In this document: positions 6,026-13,545 of the stretch, piece by piece
Position numbering within the stretch: the first letter of the stretch is position 1
How the letters are laid out: each line of letters opens with the position of its first letter
Origin: a virus
Strand: one strand, 5' to 3'
Length of the DNA: 45,396 nucleotides
Virus record (IMG/VR): IMGVR_UViG_3300033148_007463
Coordinates: 1-45,396 of that record
The notes under the pieces: generated by a model
Told to the model about the DNA's origin: nothing
Databases searched by the model: none
Seen by the model: the letters and a program-made list of their open reading frames with translations, nothing else
Program-made: the position numbers and the translations under genes

Positions 6026-6312
6026 AAGCCAAATAATACAAGCATAAGATATGATTTCTTATACCTATTATTAAGCAGAAAGTAGTTTATAAACCTTTCT
6101 ATTATGTATTCTATACATAATATACCATATATACCTAATAGTAGGCATATAGTAAAGTATAGTGCAAAGAACATATTAGAACGCATATGATAGAACTCAC
6201 TAATTTCTCATGCTCTCCACACTACAACCACATAGCACATCATAGCCGACAGGCAATTAACATAACCATTAACAATCAGTTTCTTCCATTAACAATATCT
6301 TATCTTATATAA

Positions 6313-6356
6313 ATAAGTATTAGATAAGTATTGCATAAGTATTGCATAAGTATATC
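6313..6356. repeat. Four 11-bp iterons (ATAAGTATTGC type)
   Basis: ATAAGTAT starts at 6313, 6324, 6335 and 6346, an exact 11-bp spacing, about one helical turn. Consecutive units read ATAAGTATTAG, ATAAGTATTGC, ATAAGTATTGC and ATAAGTATATC. Helically phased copies are typical of initiator- or regulator-binding arrays. The element GTTCGCATAAGTA at 6416 shares the CATAAGTA part. Confidence 0.85.
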
Positions 6357-6415
6357 TTTTCATTAGGTACATGTATATTACTCAGTAATACTATGACAGG
6401 TTTTATGTGTAAATA

Positions 6416-6441
6416 GTTCGCATAAGTAGTATAGTACGAAC
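6416..6441 (+). promoter_or_regulatory. Dyad element GTTCGCATAA...CGAAC, site D
   Basis: This 26-bp element begins GTTCGCATAA and ends TACGAAC, so the outer five bases form GTTCG/CGAAC. It has the same length and the same ten starting bases as the element at 379-404. The two sites are the best evidence for a common DNA-binding regulator, of which the AbrB protein at 6620 is one candidate. Confidence 0.6.
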
Positions 6442-6585
6442 CTTTAGGTGGGGCTTGTAATCTTAAGTAATCCTAAATCCTTCTCTTAGTGACTCATAAA
6501 TATACGCCCTATTTTAGGTAAAAAAAGTAATAATATACCCCGAGATATAACATAATAAAATTCCATATTCTACCATATATTTACG

Positions 6586-6600
6586 AAACATTTATAAAGA
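6586..6600 (+). promoter_or_regulatory. Leaderless archaeal promoter for the AbrB gene
   Basis: CGAAACATTTATAAA contains a TATA box (TTTATAAA, centred near 6594) preceded by a purine-rich BRE-like stretch. The centre lies 26 bp from the ATG at 6620, the usual archaeal TATA-to-start distance, so the mRNA is predicted to be leaderless. Confidence 0.7.
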
Positions 6601-6619
6601 TGTAATATTTACATAAATA

Positions 6620-6823
6620 ATGGATTTAACAAAACAAATAGTAAAAATAAAAAGATTACAAGCAATAGGGTCAGTTAATCCTACAATGGCCATAATTATT
6701 CCTAAAAGATGGATAGATGAATTAGGATGGAATAGAGCAACAAATATAATTTTAGAATTTTTACCTCATAGAAAAATGATTATTCTCTCTGATGAAAAAG
6801 CTGGTAATATTAAGTCAAAGTGA
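6620..6823 (+). CDS. AbrB/SpoVT-family DNA-binding protein
   Basis: A 67-residue swapped-hairpin AbrB domain: an N-terminal basic strand (VKIKRLQAIGS), the IIIPKRWIDELGW core and a closing ILEFLPHRKMIILSD. AbrB proteins form dimers that bind DNA as regulators or antitoxins. The start is fixed by a TATA box 26 bp upstream. It is the first gene of the long plus-strand operon leading to the chaperonin and sugar genes. Overlap with a second small DNA-binding-like gene (6792) suggests a regulatory pair controlling the adjacent 600-bp region. Confidence 0.8.
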   Translation: MDLTKQIVKIKRLQAIGSVNPTMAIIIPKRWIDELGWNRATNIILEFLPHRKMIILSDEKAGNIKSK

Positions 6824-6944
6824 TATTGAATACGTGCAAGAGATTGCAAAGAGTGTAAGTAGTCCGCAGGCTAAGACAGGAAACTTTTCAAAAGGTTTGA
6901 GACAAATAATTAAAGATCATAAGGGAGGAAAAAATGGGACTTGA
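6792..6944 (+). CDS. Small ribbon-helix-helix-like protein, 50 aa
   Basis: An overlapping frame starts at the ATG at 6792 inside the AbrB gene and ends in the next gene. The protein has a short strand (MKKLVILSQSD), a helix (EYVQEIAKSV) and a second helix beginning NFSKGLRQIIKDHK. A strand followed by two helices, with the S-x-GLRxII pattern, resembles small ribbon-helix-helix regulators. No alignment could be run. The following gene's Shine-Dalgarno (AAGGGAGG) lies within it. Confidence 0.5.
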   Translation: MKKLVILSQSDIEYVQEIAKSVSSPQAKTGNFSKGLRQIIKDHKGGKNGT

Positions 6945-7188
6945 TAAACTTGAAAGAAGAACTGATGCAGAAACAAGTGAAATATGCTTACCAAGATTGC
7001 CAGCACCACACGTTGGTCTTGATAAGGACAGAAGTTTGCCACACAACTATATTCTTGTGAACAGTCAAGATCTTGCTACTGGTTTTGTAGATATATACAA
7101 ATGTAGTAGATGTGACAAGATTGATAAGAATTATAGGGGGCCAGATGAAAACTTTTACTTGCCTTCAAAAAATCACAAAGAGAAATAA
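6934..7188 (+). CDS. Hypothetical protein with one CxxC, 84 aa
   Basis: Preceded by a good ribosome site (AAGGGAGGAAAAAATG). The protein has a charged start, two 'LPxLPxPH' or 'SLPHNYI' pieces, and CSRCDK near residue 57. With nearby His residues (PHV, LPHNY) a single zinc site is possible. Family not recognised. It sits between small regulators and the chaperonin gene pair. Confidence 0.55.
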   Translation: MGLDKLERRTDAETSEICLPRLPAPHVGLDKDRSLPHNYILVNSQDLATGFVDIYKCSRCDKIDKNYRGPDENFYLPSKNHKEK

Positions 7189-7202
7189 CCATCAAAATAA
7201 AA

Positions 7203-7469
7203 ATGGAAAAAAAAGTTAAAGAATTATTTGAAGAAAATCCAACTGATGGAACATCTATTATGATGAAACAAATAATGGATTTTATTAAAGGGGAAAATAA
7301 TAATTCTACTTTTTTTGCTTTTGTAGTAAATCCAAATGGAGCAAATTGGTTTGCTAAGAATATTGATTTAAAACATCCAGAAACAATTAAAGGATTAGAT
7401 ATACTTTGGGAGGGAATTAAAAAGAGCTTTACTGATGAGCCATTAATTTTTAAAGATGGAAGAAAATAA
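7203..7469 (+). CDS. Hypothetical protein, 88 aa
   Basis: A soluble helical and strand protein: an N-terminal amphipathic helix (KKVKELFEENP), MMKQIMDFIKGENNN, then FFAFVVNPNGANWFAKNID and a C-terminal helix. No known domain or catalytic motif. Its last 14 bases overlap the start of the chaperonin gene, so it is likely co-translated with it and might be a cofactor, though that is inference only. Confidence 0.55.
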   Translation: MEKKVKELFEENPTDGTSIMMKQIMDFIKGENNNSTFFAFVVNPNGANWFAKNIDLKHPETIKGLDILWEGIKKSFTDEPLIFKDGRK

Positions 7470-8853
7470 ATATGCTCACATTCAAGCAGCAGTGAACTTT
7501 GCAGATTTAGTAAGGTCTACATTAGGGCCCAGGGGCATGAATAAAGCTGTAATAAATCAGGATACAGTCTTTACAAATGATGGTGCGACTATAATTGATA
7601 GATTACAAATAAATGATCCAATTGTAAATCTTTTTAAAGAATTGGCTAAGTCTCAAGATGAATTAATTGGTGATGGAACAAGCACAGCAGTAATTCTTGC
7701 AGGACAATTACTTGATAATGCTCTAACACTTTTAAACAGAGGAATTCATCCAACAACAGTAATTAATGGATATTCAATTAGTAAAGTAGAATGTATGAAA
7801 AAATTAAACGAATTAAAAGAAACAGGAGAAAAAGAAAAAATCATTGAAACTGCTTTTGGAAGTAAAATTACTCCAGATATAATGTCTATTTTAAAGAAAC
7901 TAATTAATGAAGTAAAAGATTTTGAAAAATTAAGAATTCATAAAATGGCTGGAGATCCTAAAGACTCAAAACTATTTTCTGGTTATATTTTTGATGGATT
8001 TACCATAAACGAAAGAATGAAAGATGAAGTTTCTGGAAAAATTGCAGTATTAGATTATAGGACAAACATTGAAGCAAGTGATATGAAGATCTCTCAAGTT
8101 GATGAACTTAAAAAAATAAATGAATATGAACGAGCTTACAAAAAAGAAATTATAGATAAATTAGTCGAAAATAAAATTGATTGTCTTTTTTATACAGATA
8201 CAAACCCAGAATTTGAAACTTACTTAACTGAGAAAGGTATCACTGGAATAGTGGTCTTTCAAAGAGATGCTTTAGATGGTATATGTGAAGCTTTGAAAAT
8301 TCAGGCCACTTCTGACATAAAAAATATCTTTTCAACAGAAGGACACATTAAATTCAAAAAACCAAGAAGCATTTATATTGATGGAGATTCTGAAACACTT
8401 ATTTTAAAAGGGCCAACTAAACAAACAACCGATGAAATAGAAAGAGCAGTTCATGATGTAATTTCTTTACTTAAACATGAAATAGATCAAGTTGTCGGTG
8501 CCGGCGCAGTTGAAATTGAGTTAGCAAAAAGATTAAGAGAATTAGCAGAAACTATTGGAGGAAAAGAACAGCTCGCTATTGAAAAATTTGCAGAAGCATT
8601 AGAATCTATACCCTTAATCATAGCAGAAAATTGTGGATTAGATGCTATCCAAATTTTAACAGTCTTAAAAACCATGCATAAAGATAATCCAAATATTGGA
8701 GTAGATATGATGAAAGGAGTATCTGATGCAAAAGATAGAGGGTTAGTAGAACCTGTCTTAGTAAAAATTCATGCAATAAACTCTGCAACTAATGTAGCAA
8801 ATTTAATATTAAAAACAGATAAATTACTTATTGGAGAAGCTAAAAAAGAATGA
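7456..8853 (+). CDS. Group II chaperonin (thermosome-type), compact viral form
   Basis: The 465-residue protein matches thermosome/CCT subunits throughout: STLGPRGMNK (21-30), TNDGATIIDRL (40-50) and the nucleotide-binding GDGTSTAVI (72-80). A shortened apical domain lies in the middle, then GAGAVEIELAKRLRE (348-362), GGKEQLAIEKFAEALE, PLIIAENCGLDAIQIL and a C-terminal strand. Thermosomes are about 540 residues; this one lacks about 20 N-terminal residues and some apical sequence. The usual GGGA motif reads GAGA. Group II chaperonins form double rings with a built-in lid and fold proteins with ATP. A virus-borne copy might fold capsid or tail proteins or replace host rings. Confidence 0.93.
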   Translation: MEENKYAHIQAAVNFADLVRSTLGPRGMNKAVINQDTVFTNDGATIIDRLQINDPIVNLFKELAKSQDELIGDGTSTAVILAGQLLDNALTLLNRGIHPTTVINGYSISKVECMKKLNELKETGEKEKIIETAFGSKITPDIMSILKKLINEVKDFEKLRIHKMAGDPKDSKLFSGYIFDGFTINERMKDEVSGKIAVLDYRTNIEASDMKISQVDELKKINEYERAYKKEIIDKLVENKIDCLFYTDTNPEFETYLTEKGITGIVVFQRDALDGICEALKIQATSDIKNIFSTEGHIKFKKPRSIYIDGDSETLILKGPTKQTTDEIERAVHDVISLLKHEIDQVVGAGAVEIELAKRLRELAETIGGKEQLAIEKFAEALESIPLIIAENCGLDAIQILTVLKTMHKDNPNIGVDMMKGVSDAKDRGLVEPVLVKIHAINSATNVANLILKTDKLLIGEAKKE

Positions 8854-9071
8854 AGATAAAGAAAGTTAAACAAGTAATAGAAGCAAGGTCTCAAGGATCA
8901 AATGAGGCAATTTTATTATTAGAATTTTTAGAATTATTGAAAGCATTAAAAATTCCCTTAGCATTAGTCACAGAGTATAATAAAAGAGGAATTTATGTTG
9001 GATTAGATTATAATTATAAACAACTTAAAGAAAAATTAAAAAAATTTAGAGGTAAAAAATTATTAGGATGA
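8850..9071 (+). CDS. Small basic hypothetical protein, 73 aa
   Basis: The start overlaps the chaperonin stop (ATGA) and the end overlaps the following HNH gene the same way. It has a basic N-terminus, a Leu-rich helix (AILLLEFLELLKALKIPLAL) and a basic C-terminal helix (KQLKEKLKKFRGKK). The Leu-rich helix is rather short and flanked by charges, so it is more likely a packing helix than a membrane segment. Function unknown; coupling suggests expression with the chaperonin. Confidence 0.6.
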   Translation: MKIKKVKQVIEARSQGSNEAILLLEFLELLKALKIPLALVTEYNKRGIYVGLDYNYKQLKEKLKKFRGKKLLG

Positions 9072-9472
9072 AAGATACAAAATTCAAAAAAGGACATAAA
9101 CCCTGGAACAAAGGAATTCCTTGCTCAGATAAAACAAAGGAAAAAATAAAGGCAAAAAATAAAGGAAAAAATATGTCTCCAAAAACAGAATTTAAGAAAG
9201 GACAAATACCTTGGAATAAAGGGAAAAGATATTCACAGATTGAAGGAAAGAAACATTGGAATTGGAAGGGGGGGATTACAAGATATAGGCAAATAATTAT
9301 ACGAGAAGGTATAGAAATGTCTTGTCAAAAGTGTGGTTCTAAAAGAAAAATTCAAATTCATCATAAAGATAAAAATAGAAGTAATAATAATATAAGTAAT
9401 TTACAAGTTCTTTGTTCAGTTTGTCACGCAAATCTACATAAGAATTGGGAGGGAAGATGGGGGAAAAAATAG
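9068..9472 (+). CDS. HNH endonuclease with KGHKPWNKG repeats
   Basis: The N-terminal half carries two copies of a FKKGHKPWNKG-like motif (residues about 6-16 and 39-49), typical of NUMOD3-type DNA-binding repeats of homing endonucleases, plus HWNWKGG. The C-terminal half is an HNH core: CQKCG, IQIHHKDKN, NNISNLQVLC, CHANLH. It overlaps both neighbours by a few bases, so it fits seamlessly into the operon. It closely resembles the other HNH proteins at 1089 and 17515 and probably spread within the genome. Target unknown. Confidence 0.88.
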   Translation: MKDTKFKKGHKPWNKGIPCSDKTKEKIKAKNKGKNMSPKTEFKKGQIPWNKGKRYSQIEGKKHWNWKGGITRYRQIIIREGIEMSCQKCGSKRKIQIHHKDKNRSNNNISNLQVLCSVCHANLHKNWEGRWGKK

Positions 9473-10401
9473 TTTGTTTAATCACAGGAATTTCAGGATT
9501 TGTAGGAAGTCATTTGGCTGAGTATTGTTTATCTAAGGAAGCCGAGGTTCATGGCACAATTAGATGGAGAAGTGATGTTAATAATTTAAAAGAAATTAAT
9601 CATTTACAATTGCATGAATGTGATTTAACAGATGCTTATTCTATTAGAGACATAATTAAAGAAGTTAAACCAGATTTAATTTTTCATTTAGCTGCGCAAT
9701 CTTATGTTAAAGCGAGTTGGACAAATCCTGCCCAAACATTAACTAATAATATAATTGGAGAATTAAATTTACTTGAAGCAGTAAGAAATACAGATTATAG
9801 CCCAAGAATAATGATTGCTGGTTCTTCTGAAGAATATGGTCATACTGAGACTTCACTAAACGAAGATTCCCCCTTGAAACCACTCTCTCCCTATGGAGTG
9901 TCTAAAGTCACTCAGGATCTTCTTGCTCAACAATATGAGAGATCATATGGATTGGATATTGTGGTAACACGAGCATTCAATCACACTGGCCCAAGAAGAG
10001 GGGATGTTTTTGTTTGTTCTTCTTTTGCGAAGCAGATTGCAGAAATAGAAAAAGGAAAACTTCCAGTAATTTATGTAGGAAACTTAGACGCAGAAAGAGA
10101 TTTTACAGATGTTCGAGATGTTGTTAGAGCTTATTGGTTAGCTTTAGAAAAAGGTGAAAAAGGAGAAGTATATAACATCTGTTCTGAGAAAACTTACCCA
10201 ATAAAGAATATACTGAAAAAGATGCTTTTAATGAGTAAAGTTAAAATTGAAGTAAGGAAAGATCCTAAAAGAATGCGTCCAAGCGATTTAAAAGTTTTAG
10301 TTGGAGATTGTTCAAAATTTAAGGAAAAAACAGGATGGAAACCTTCTATAAAAATAGAACAAACTCTTGAAGATTTATTAAATTATTGGAGAGAAAAATG
10401 A
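9457..10401 (+). CDS. NAD(P)-dependent nucleotide-sugar epimerase/dehydratase (SDR), GDP-deoxymannose-type
   Basis: An extended short-chain dehydrogenase of 314 residues: nucleotide loop GISGFVG (11-17), HLAAQSYVKASW (78-88), Ser-Ser-Glu at 123-125 and the catalytic Tyr146/Lys150 (YGVSK). The later NHTGPRRGDVF and VGNLDAERDFTDVRDVVRAY resemble GDP-mannose 4,6-dehydratase and GDP-4-keto-6-deoxymannose reductase. ATG 9457 is chosen over TTG 9445 because GGGAGGGA precedes it. It likely makes or reduces a 6-deoxy-hexose nucleotide in the cytoplasm, opening the sugar operon. Exact substrate cannot be told. Confidence 0.88.
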   Translation: MGEKIVCLITGISGFVGSHLAEYCLSKEAEVHGTIRWRSDVNNLKEINHLQLHECDLTDAYSIRDIIKEVKPDLIFHLAAQSYVKASWTNPAQTLTNNIIGELNLLEAVRNTDYSPRIMIAGSSEEYGHTETSLNEDSPLKPLSPYGVSKVTQDLLAQQYERSYGLDIVVTRAFNHTGPRRGDVFVCSSFAKQIAEIEKGKLPVIYVGNLDAERDFTDVRDVVRAYWLALEKGEKGEVYNICSEKTYPIKNILKKMLLMSKVKIEVRKDPKRMRPSDLKVLVGDCSKFKEKTGWKPSIKIEQTLEDLLNYWREK

Positions 10402-10898
10402 AATTTTCAGATGCAGTTGCAAAAAGATTAAAACAAGAAGTAGATGTTGTATTTGGGATTACAGGTGGAGCAGTTGTTAATTTACTTGATTCAATTCATA
10501 AGTTTGGACCTAAATTAGTAAATATGCACCATGAACAAGCATGCGCTTTTGCGGCAGATGCTTATGCAAGATTAAAAGGATTTGGAGTGTGTATTGGAAC
10601 TTCTGGTCCTGGAGCAACAAATTTAATCACTGGAACTTGTTGTTCTTGGTTTGACTCTATTCCTGTTTTGACTATTGCTGGACAAGTGCCAACATCTCAT
10701 TTAAAACAAACAGATGTTAGACAAAATGGTTTTCAAGAAACAGACACAGTCACATTATTTAGAAGCATAACTAAGCGTGCAAAATATTTGCAATGTATGG
10801 AAGATTTGAATAATTTAATTAAAATAGCGAAAGTGTATAGACCTGGACCCACTTTCTTGGAGTTTTGTGATGACACCCAAAGAACTACAATTAACTGA
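10398..10898 (+). CDS. TPP enzyme, N-terminal (PYR) part, acetolactate-synthase-like
   Basis: The 166-residue product is the pyrimidine-binding domain of a thiamine-diphosphate enzyme: VVFGITGGAVVNLLD, the catalytic Glu46 in HHEQACAFAADAYAR, GTSGPGATNLITG, and a GFQETDTV segment as in acetolactate synthases. It stops where the normal protein would go on into the central domain. The next gene supplies the rest in the +1 frame, overlapping by 29 bp. So the enzyme is either two subunits or frameshifted. Start ATG 10398 overlaps the preceding stop (ATGA). It probably forms a C-C bond or decarboxylates a 2-keto acid in the sugar pathway. Confidence 0.85.
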   Translation: MKFSDAVAKRLKQEVDVVFGITGGAVVNLLDSIHKFGPKLVNMHHEQACAFAADAYARLKGFGVCIGTSGPGATNLITGTCCSWFDSIPVLTIAGQVPTSHLKQTDVRQNGFQETDTVTLFRSITKRAKYLQCMEDLNNLIKIAKVYRPGPTFLEFCDDTQRTTIN

Positions 10899-11952
10899 AT
10901 TAATAAAAGAAGCAAAGAAACCAATCCTAATAATTGGAAATGGTTGTAGAAATAAGAAGATAGTTGAACAACTTGATATGCCTACATTTCTTACTTGGGG
11001 CGCGATGGATGTTTTACCTGATGACCATAAATTAAATTTAAGAGATTTTGGTATTACTTCTAATCGAGCAGCTAATTTTATTCTAAAAGAAGCAGATTTA
11101 ATTATTGCATTAGGCACCCGACTTGATACTCATGAAGTAATGGGAAAATGGAGAACAGGCAAATTAGTGAGTGTAGATATTGATGAAGCAGAAATCCATT
11201 CAGATGCAGATTTGAAAATTTGTATGGATGCTAATAAATTAGTAAATACTATTTTTCCACCAGTTTGGAAAGATTGGCTCAAAAAATGTAAAGAAGTGCT
11301 TTCTTGGTATAAAAATGATACTTTTCCTTATCTCTTCCTGGAAGAATTATCTGAGAAAGCAAAAAATGACGCAGTAATAATTACTGATGCTGGACAAACT
11401 TTAACATGGACTATGCAATCTTGGAAAGTAAAAGAAGGACAAAGACTTTTTTCAGCATTTAATCACTCTCCTATGGGATATGCTTTACCGGCAAGTATTG
11501 GAGCTTGTTTTGCAAAGCCAAATTCTCAGATAATAGCAATTACTGGTGATGGAGGATTTCAAATGAATTTACAAGAATTACAAACAATTAAAGGATATGG
11601 ATTGCCTATTAAAATTTTTGTATTTGATAATAATGGTTATGGAATGATTAAACAAACTATCGCAGATTGGCCTAAGTTTTTGGAAAAAGGCGTAGCTTGT
11701 GAACCTTATATGGAAAATTTAGAGAAAGTTGCAACTTGTTTTGGATTTGGTTATATTGAAATAGAACAGGGAATGAATTATCACCAAGCTTTAGATATGA
11801 TGTTAAAATCTAAATCTCCTTATATTGCCCGGGTTCGAATCACAGACCCTACGAAAATTCAACCTAAACTAAAATTTGGAGATGAGATGACTGACTTAAC
11901 ACCAAAACTAACTCAAGATGAAAAAGATAAAATTATCCAAGCGCTCAAATAG
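10870..11952 (+). CDS. TPP enzyme, central and PP domains (partner of 10398)
   Basis: This 360-residue product continues the acetolactate-synthase-like enzyme: central domain (KKPILIIGNGCRNK, ADLIIALGTRLD) and the diphosphate-binding domain with ITDAGQTLTW, SPMGYALPASIGACF and the GDGGFQMN...FDNNGYG metal/ThDP motif. The ATG at 10870 has a GGAG seven bases upstream (10859-10862), so independent initiation is realistic. Two-gene TPP decarboxylases exist (for example sulfopyruvate decarboxylase), but the split there is between PYR and PP domains without a long middle. Both halves are needed for an active site. Substrate unknown. Confidence 0.85.
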   Translation: MTPKELQLTELIKEAKKPILIIGNGCRNKKIVEQLDMPTFLTWGAMDVLPDDHKLNLRDFGITSNRAANFILKEADLIIALGTRLDTHEVMGKWRTGKLVSVDIDEAEIHSDADLKICMDANKLVNTIFPPVWKDWLKKCKEVLSWYKNDTFPYLFLEELSEKAKNDAVIITDAGQTLTWTMQSWKVKEGQRLFSAFNHSPMGYALPASIGACFAKPNSQIIAITGDGGFQMNLQELQTIKGYGLPIKIFVFDNNGYGMIKQTIADWPKFLEKGVACEPYMENLEKVATCFGFGYIEIEQGMNYHQALDMMLKSKSPYIARVRITDPTKIQPKLKFGDEMTDLTPKLTQDEKDKIIQALK

Positions 11953-12892
11953 ATTAATTGGGCAAGGAATGTTTCAAATAAAAGCAAAAGCTAAAGACCC
12001 AGGACTTTTACATTTTGAAATTGGAGATTCTTGTTTTAATGCACCTAAAAAAGTAAAGCAGGCTTGTATCAAAGCAATTAAGCAAAATCATACTCATTAT
12101 ACAGACCCTTTAGGATTACCAGAATTAAGAAAAGATATTGCTTTGAAACATCAAACTCAACCAGAGAATGTTGCAGTTGTTCCAGCTAATTTTGGAATTT
12201 TTGCTATTTTATCAGTTCTTTGCAATAAGGGAGATAGGATAAATTATCCTATTCCAGGATTTCCAACATATAAGGCAGTTTCAAATTATTTAGGATTAAA
12301 GTATTCTAAAAGTGCAAAAGTTAAAATAATTAATTTCCCAAATAATCCTACTGGAAAAACTTTTTGTGATGAAGAAGGAGAGATTTTAATAATTGATAAA
12401 GCTTATGAAAATCTTAATTATAATTCTTCTTCAAGAAGTTTTACGTATGGCACTAAAATAGAAATACATTCTTTTTCAAAAACTCATGCAATGAGTGGAT
12501 TTAGATTAGGATACATTATTGCACCAAAAGAAATAATTGAAAAGATTGGATTACTTATTGAAACAACTTATTCTTGTCTTCCTGAGTTTATACAATATGC
12601 AGGAATTGAAGCTTTGAAGATTGATGAATATAAAATCAAAGAGCTTAGAGAAAAAAGAGACTTAATGTATGATATTTTAAAAGAACATTATGAAGTGGAA
12701 AAACCAGAGGGGGGAATTTATATTTGGTGTAGATTAAAGAAATCAACTGTTTCTGGAAATGAAGAATTTGAAAGACTTTTGAAAAAAGGGATAGTTGTTT
12801 GTCCTGGAGAAGTCTTTGGAGATAAAAATTATGTTCGTTTTTGCTTTGCGAAGCCAATAGAAGATATTGAAAAATTAGGAGAATTACTATGA
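11918..12892 (+). CDS. PLP-dependent class I/II aminotransferase, compact
   Basis: Fold-type I aminotransferase of 324 residues: substrate loop FEIGDSCFNAP, PGFPTY, FPNNPTG (Asn), LIIDKAYENL (Asp), the PLP lysine in HSFSKTHAMSGFRLGY, and the C-terminal carboxylate-binding Arg in YVRFCFA. Usual length is near 390; about 60 residues are missing from the large domain around KYSKSAKVKIINFP and after NNPTGKTF, yet all catalytic residues remain. It overlaps the TPP gene by 35 bp. Likely adds an amino group to a keto-sugar side product or keto acid made by the neighbours. Confidence 0.85.
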   Translation: MKKIKLSKRSNRLIGQGMFQIKAKAKDPGLLHFEIGDSCFNAPKKVKQACIKAIKQNHTHYTDPLGLPELRKDIALKHQTQPENVAVVPANFGIFAILSVLCNKGDRINYPIPGFPTYKAVSNYLGLKYSKSAKVKIINFPNNPTGKTFCDEEGEILIIDKAYENLNYNSSSRSFTYGTKIEIHSFSKTHAMSGFRLGYIIAPKEIIEKIGLLIETTYSCLPEFIQYAGIEALKIDEYKIKELREKRDLMYDILKEHYEVEKPEGGIYIWCRLKKSTVSGNEEFERLLKKGIVVCPGEVFGDKNYVRFCFAKPIEDIEKLGELL

Positions 12893-13545
12893 GGGTTACA
12901 ATCGTTTATACAGAATCAAATGCACAAATGAAAAGATGTTTAGATAGTTTGAAAAAGTTTTCTCCAGAATTATCAGTTGATTTGTTGAAGGTTGAAAACC
13001 CAAGTGATAAAACAGACCCTTTTATTGAATACAATAAATACTTTAAAACTATGAAAGATGATATTATAATTTGGCATCCAGATATGATTGCTACTGAAAA
13101 TTGGTATCAAAATTTAAAAAAATATTGGAATAATTTTGATGTTATTGGATTGAAATTAATTTATCCAAATAAATTAGTTCATCATTTTGGTGGTGCAATA
13201 AGAGTGAATGGGGTTGGATTTCACCCACATCAATACGCTTTGAATATTGGATTAACAAAACCACAAGAGTGCGCATTTGTAACAGGACCAGGAACAATTA
13301 TAAAGAAGAATGTATTGGATAAAATAGGTGGATATGATCTGCAATTCATTAAAGGATTTTATGGAGATGCTGATTGGTGTCTTAGAGCAAGAAAAGCCGG
13401 CTTCAAAGTTGGTGTAGTGCCGGTTGAAATAATCCATGAAGAACGACAAGGTGAAAGAACTCAAAGACAATCTCAAGAATATCAAATAAAACATCATAAA
13501 ATATTTGTATCTAAACATATGGAATATCTATCAAAATGCAAATAA
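12889..13545 (+). CDS. Family 2-type glycosyltransferase
   Basis: GT-A-like protein of 218 residues: MRVTIVYTESNAQ start, a DIIIWHPDM segment in the place of the DxD motif, TGPGTIIKKNVLDKIGGYD, and the GFYGDADWCLRARKAGFKVGVVPVEIIHEE region typical of rhamnosyl-type GT2 enzymes, where ED/GD-W is in the acceptor site. It overlaps the aminotransferase stop (ATGA). Probably transfers a nucleotide-activated sugar in the cytoplasm. Sugar and acceptor cannot be read from sequence. Confidence 0.8.
   Translation: MRVTIVYTESNAQMKRCLDSLKKFSPELSVDLLKVENPSDKTDPFIEYNKYFKTMKDDIIIWHPDMIATENWYQNLKKYWNNFDVIGLKLIYPNKLVHHFGGAIRVNGVGFHPHQYALNIGLTKPQECAFVTGPGTIIKKNVLDKIGGYDLQFIKGFYGDADWCLRARKAGFKVGVVPVEIIHEERQGERTQRQSQEYQIKHHKIFVSKHMEYLSKCK

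Larger units (their letters stand above)
6026..6619. other. Divergent non-coding region, candidate control or origin region
   Basis: No credible gene is seen in about 590 bp between the divergent minus operon and the AbrB gene. The stretch is very A/T rich and holds an 11-bp repeat array (6313-6356), a GTTCG...CGAAC dyad (6416-6441), several other short repeats (AATATACC, TATACCTA) and a promoter at the right edge. It is by far the longest gene-free stretch in the window and a reasonable place for a replication origin or master operator. Confidence 0.6.

Noticed and set aside
5983-6186. Minus-strand 67-residue ORF with membrane-like helices
   Set aside because: It overlaps the DUF4177-like gene's start, leader and dyad in another frame and is just A/T-rich noise.
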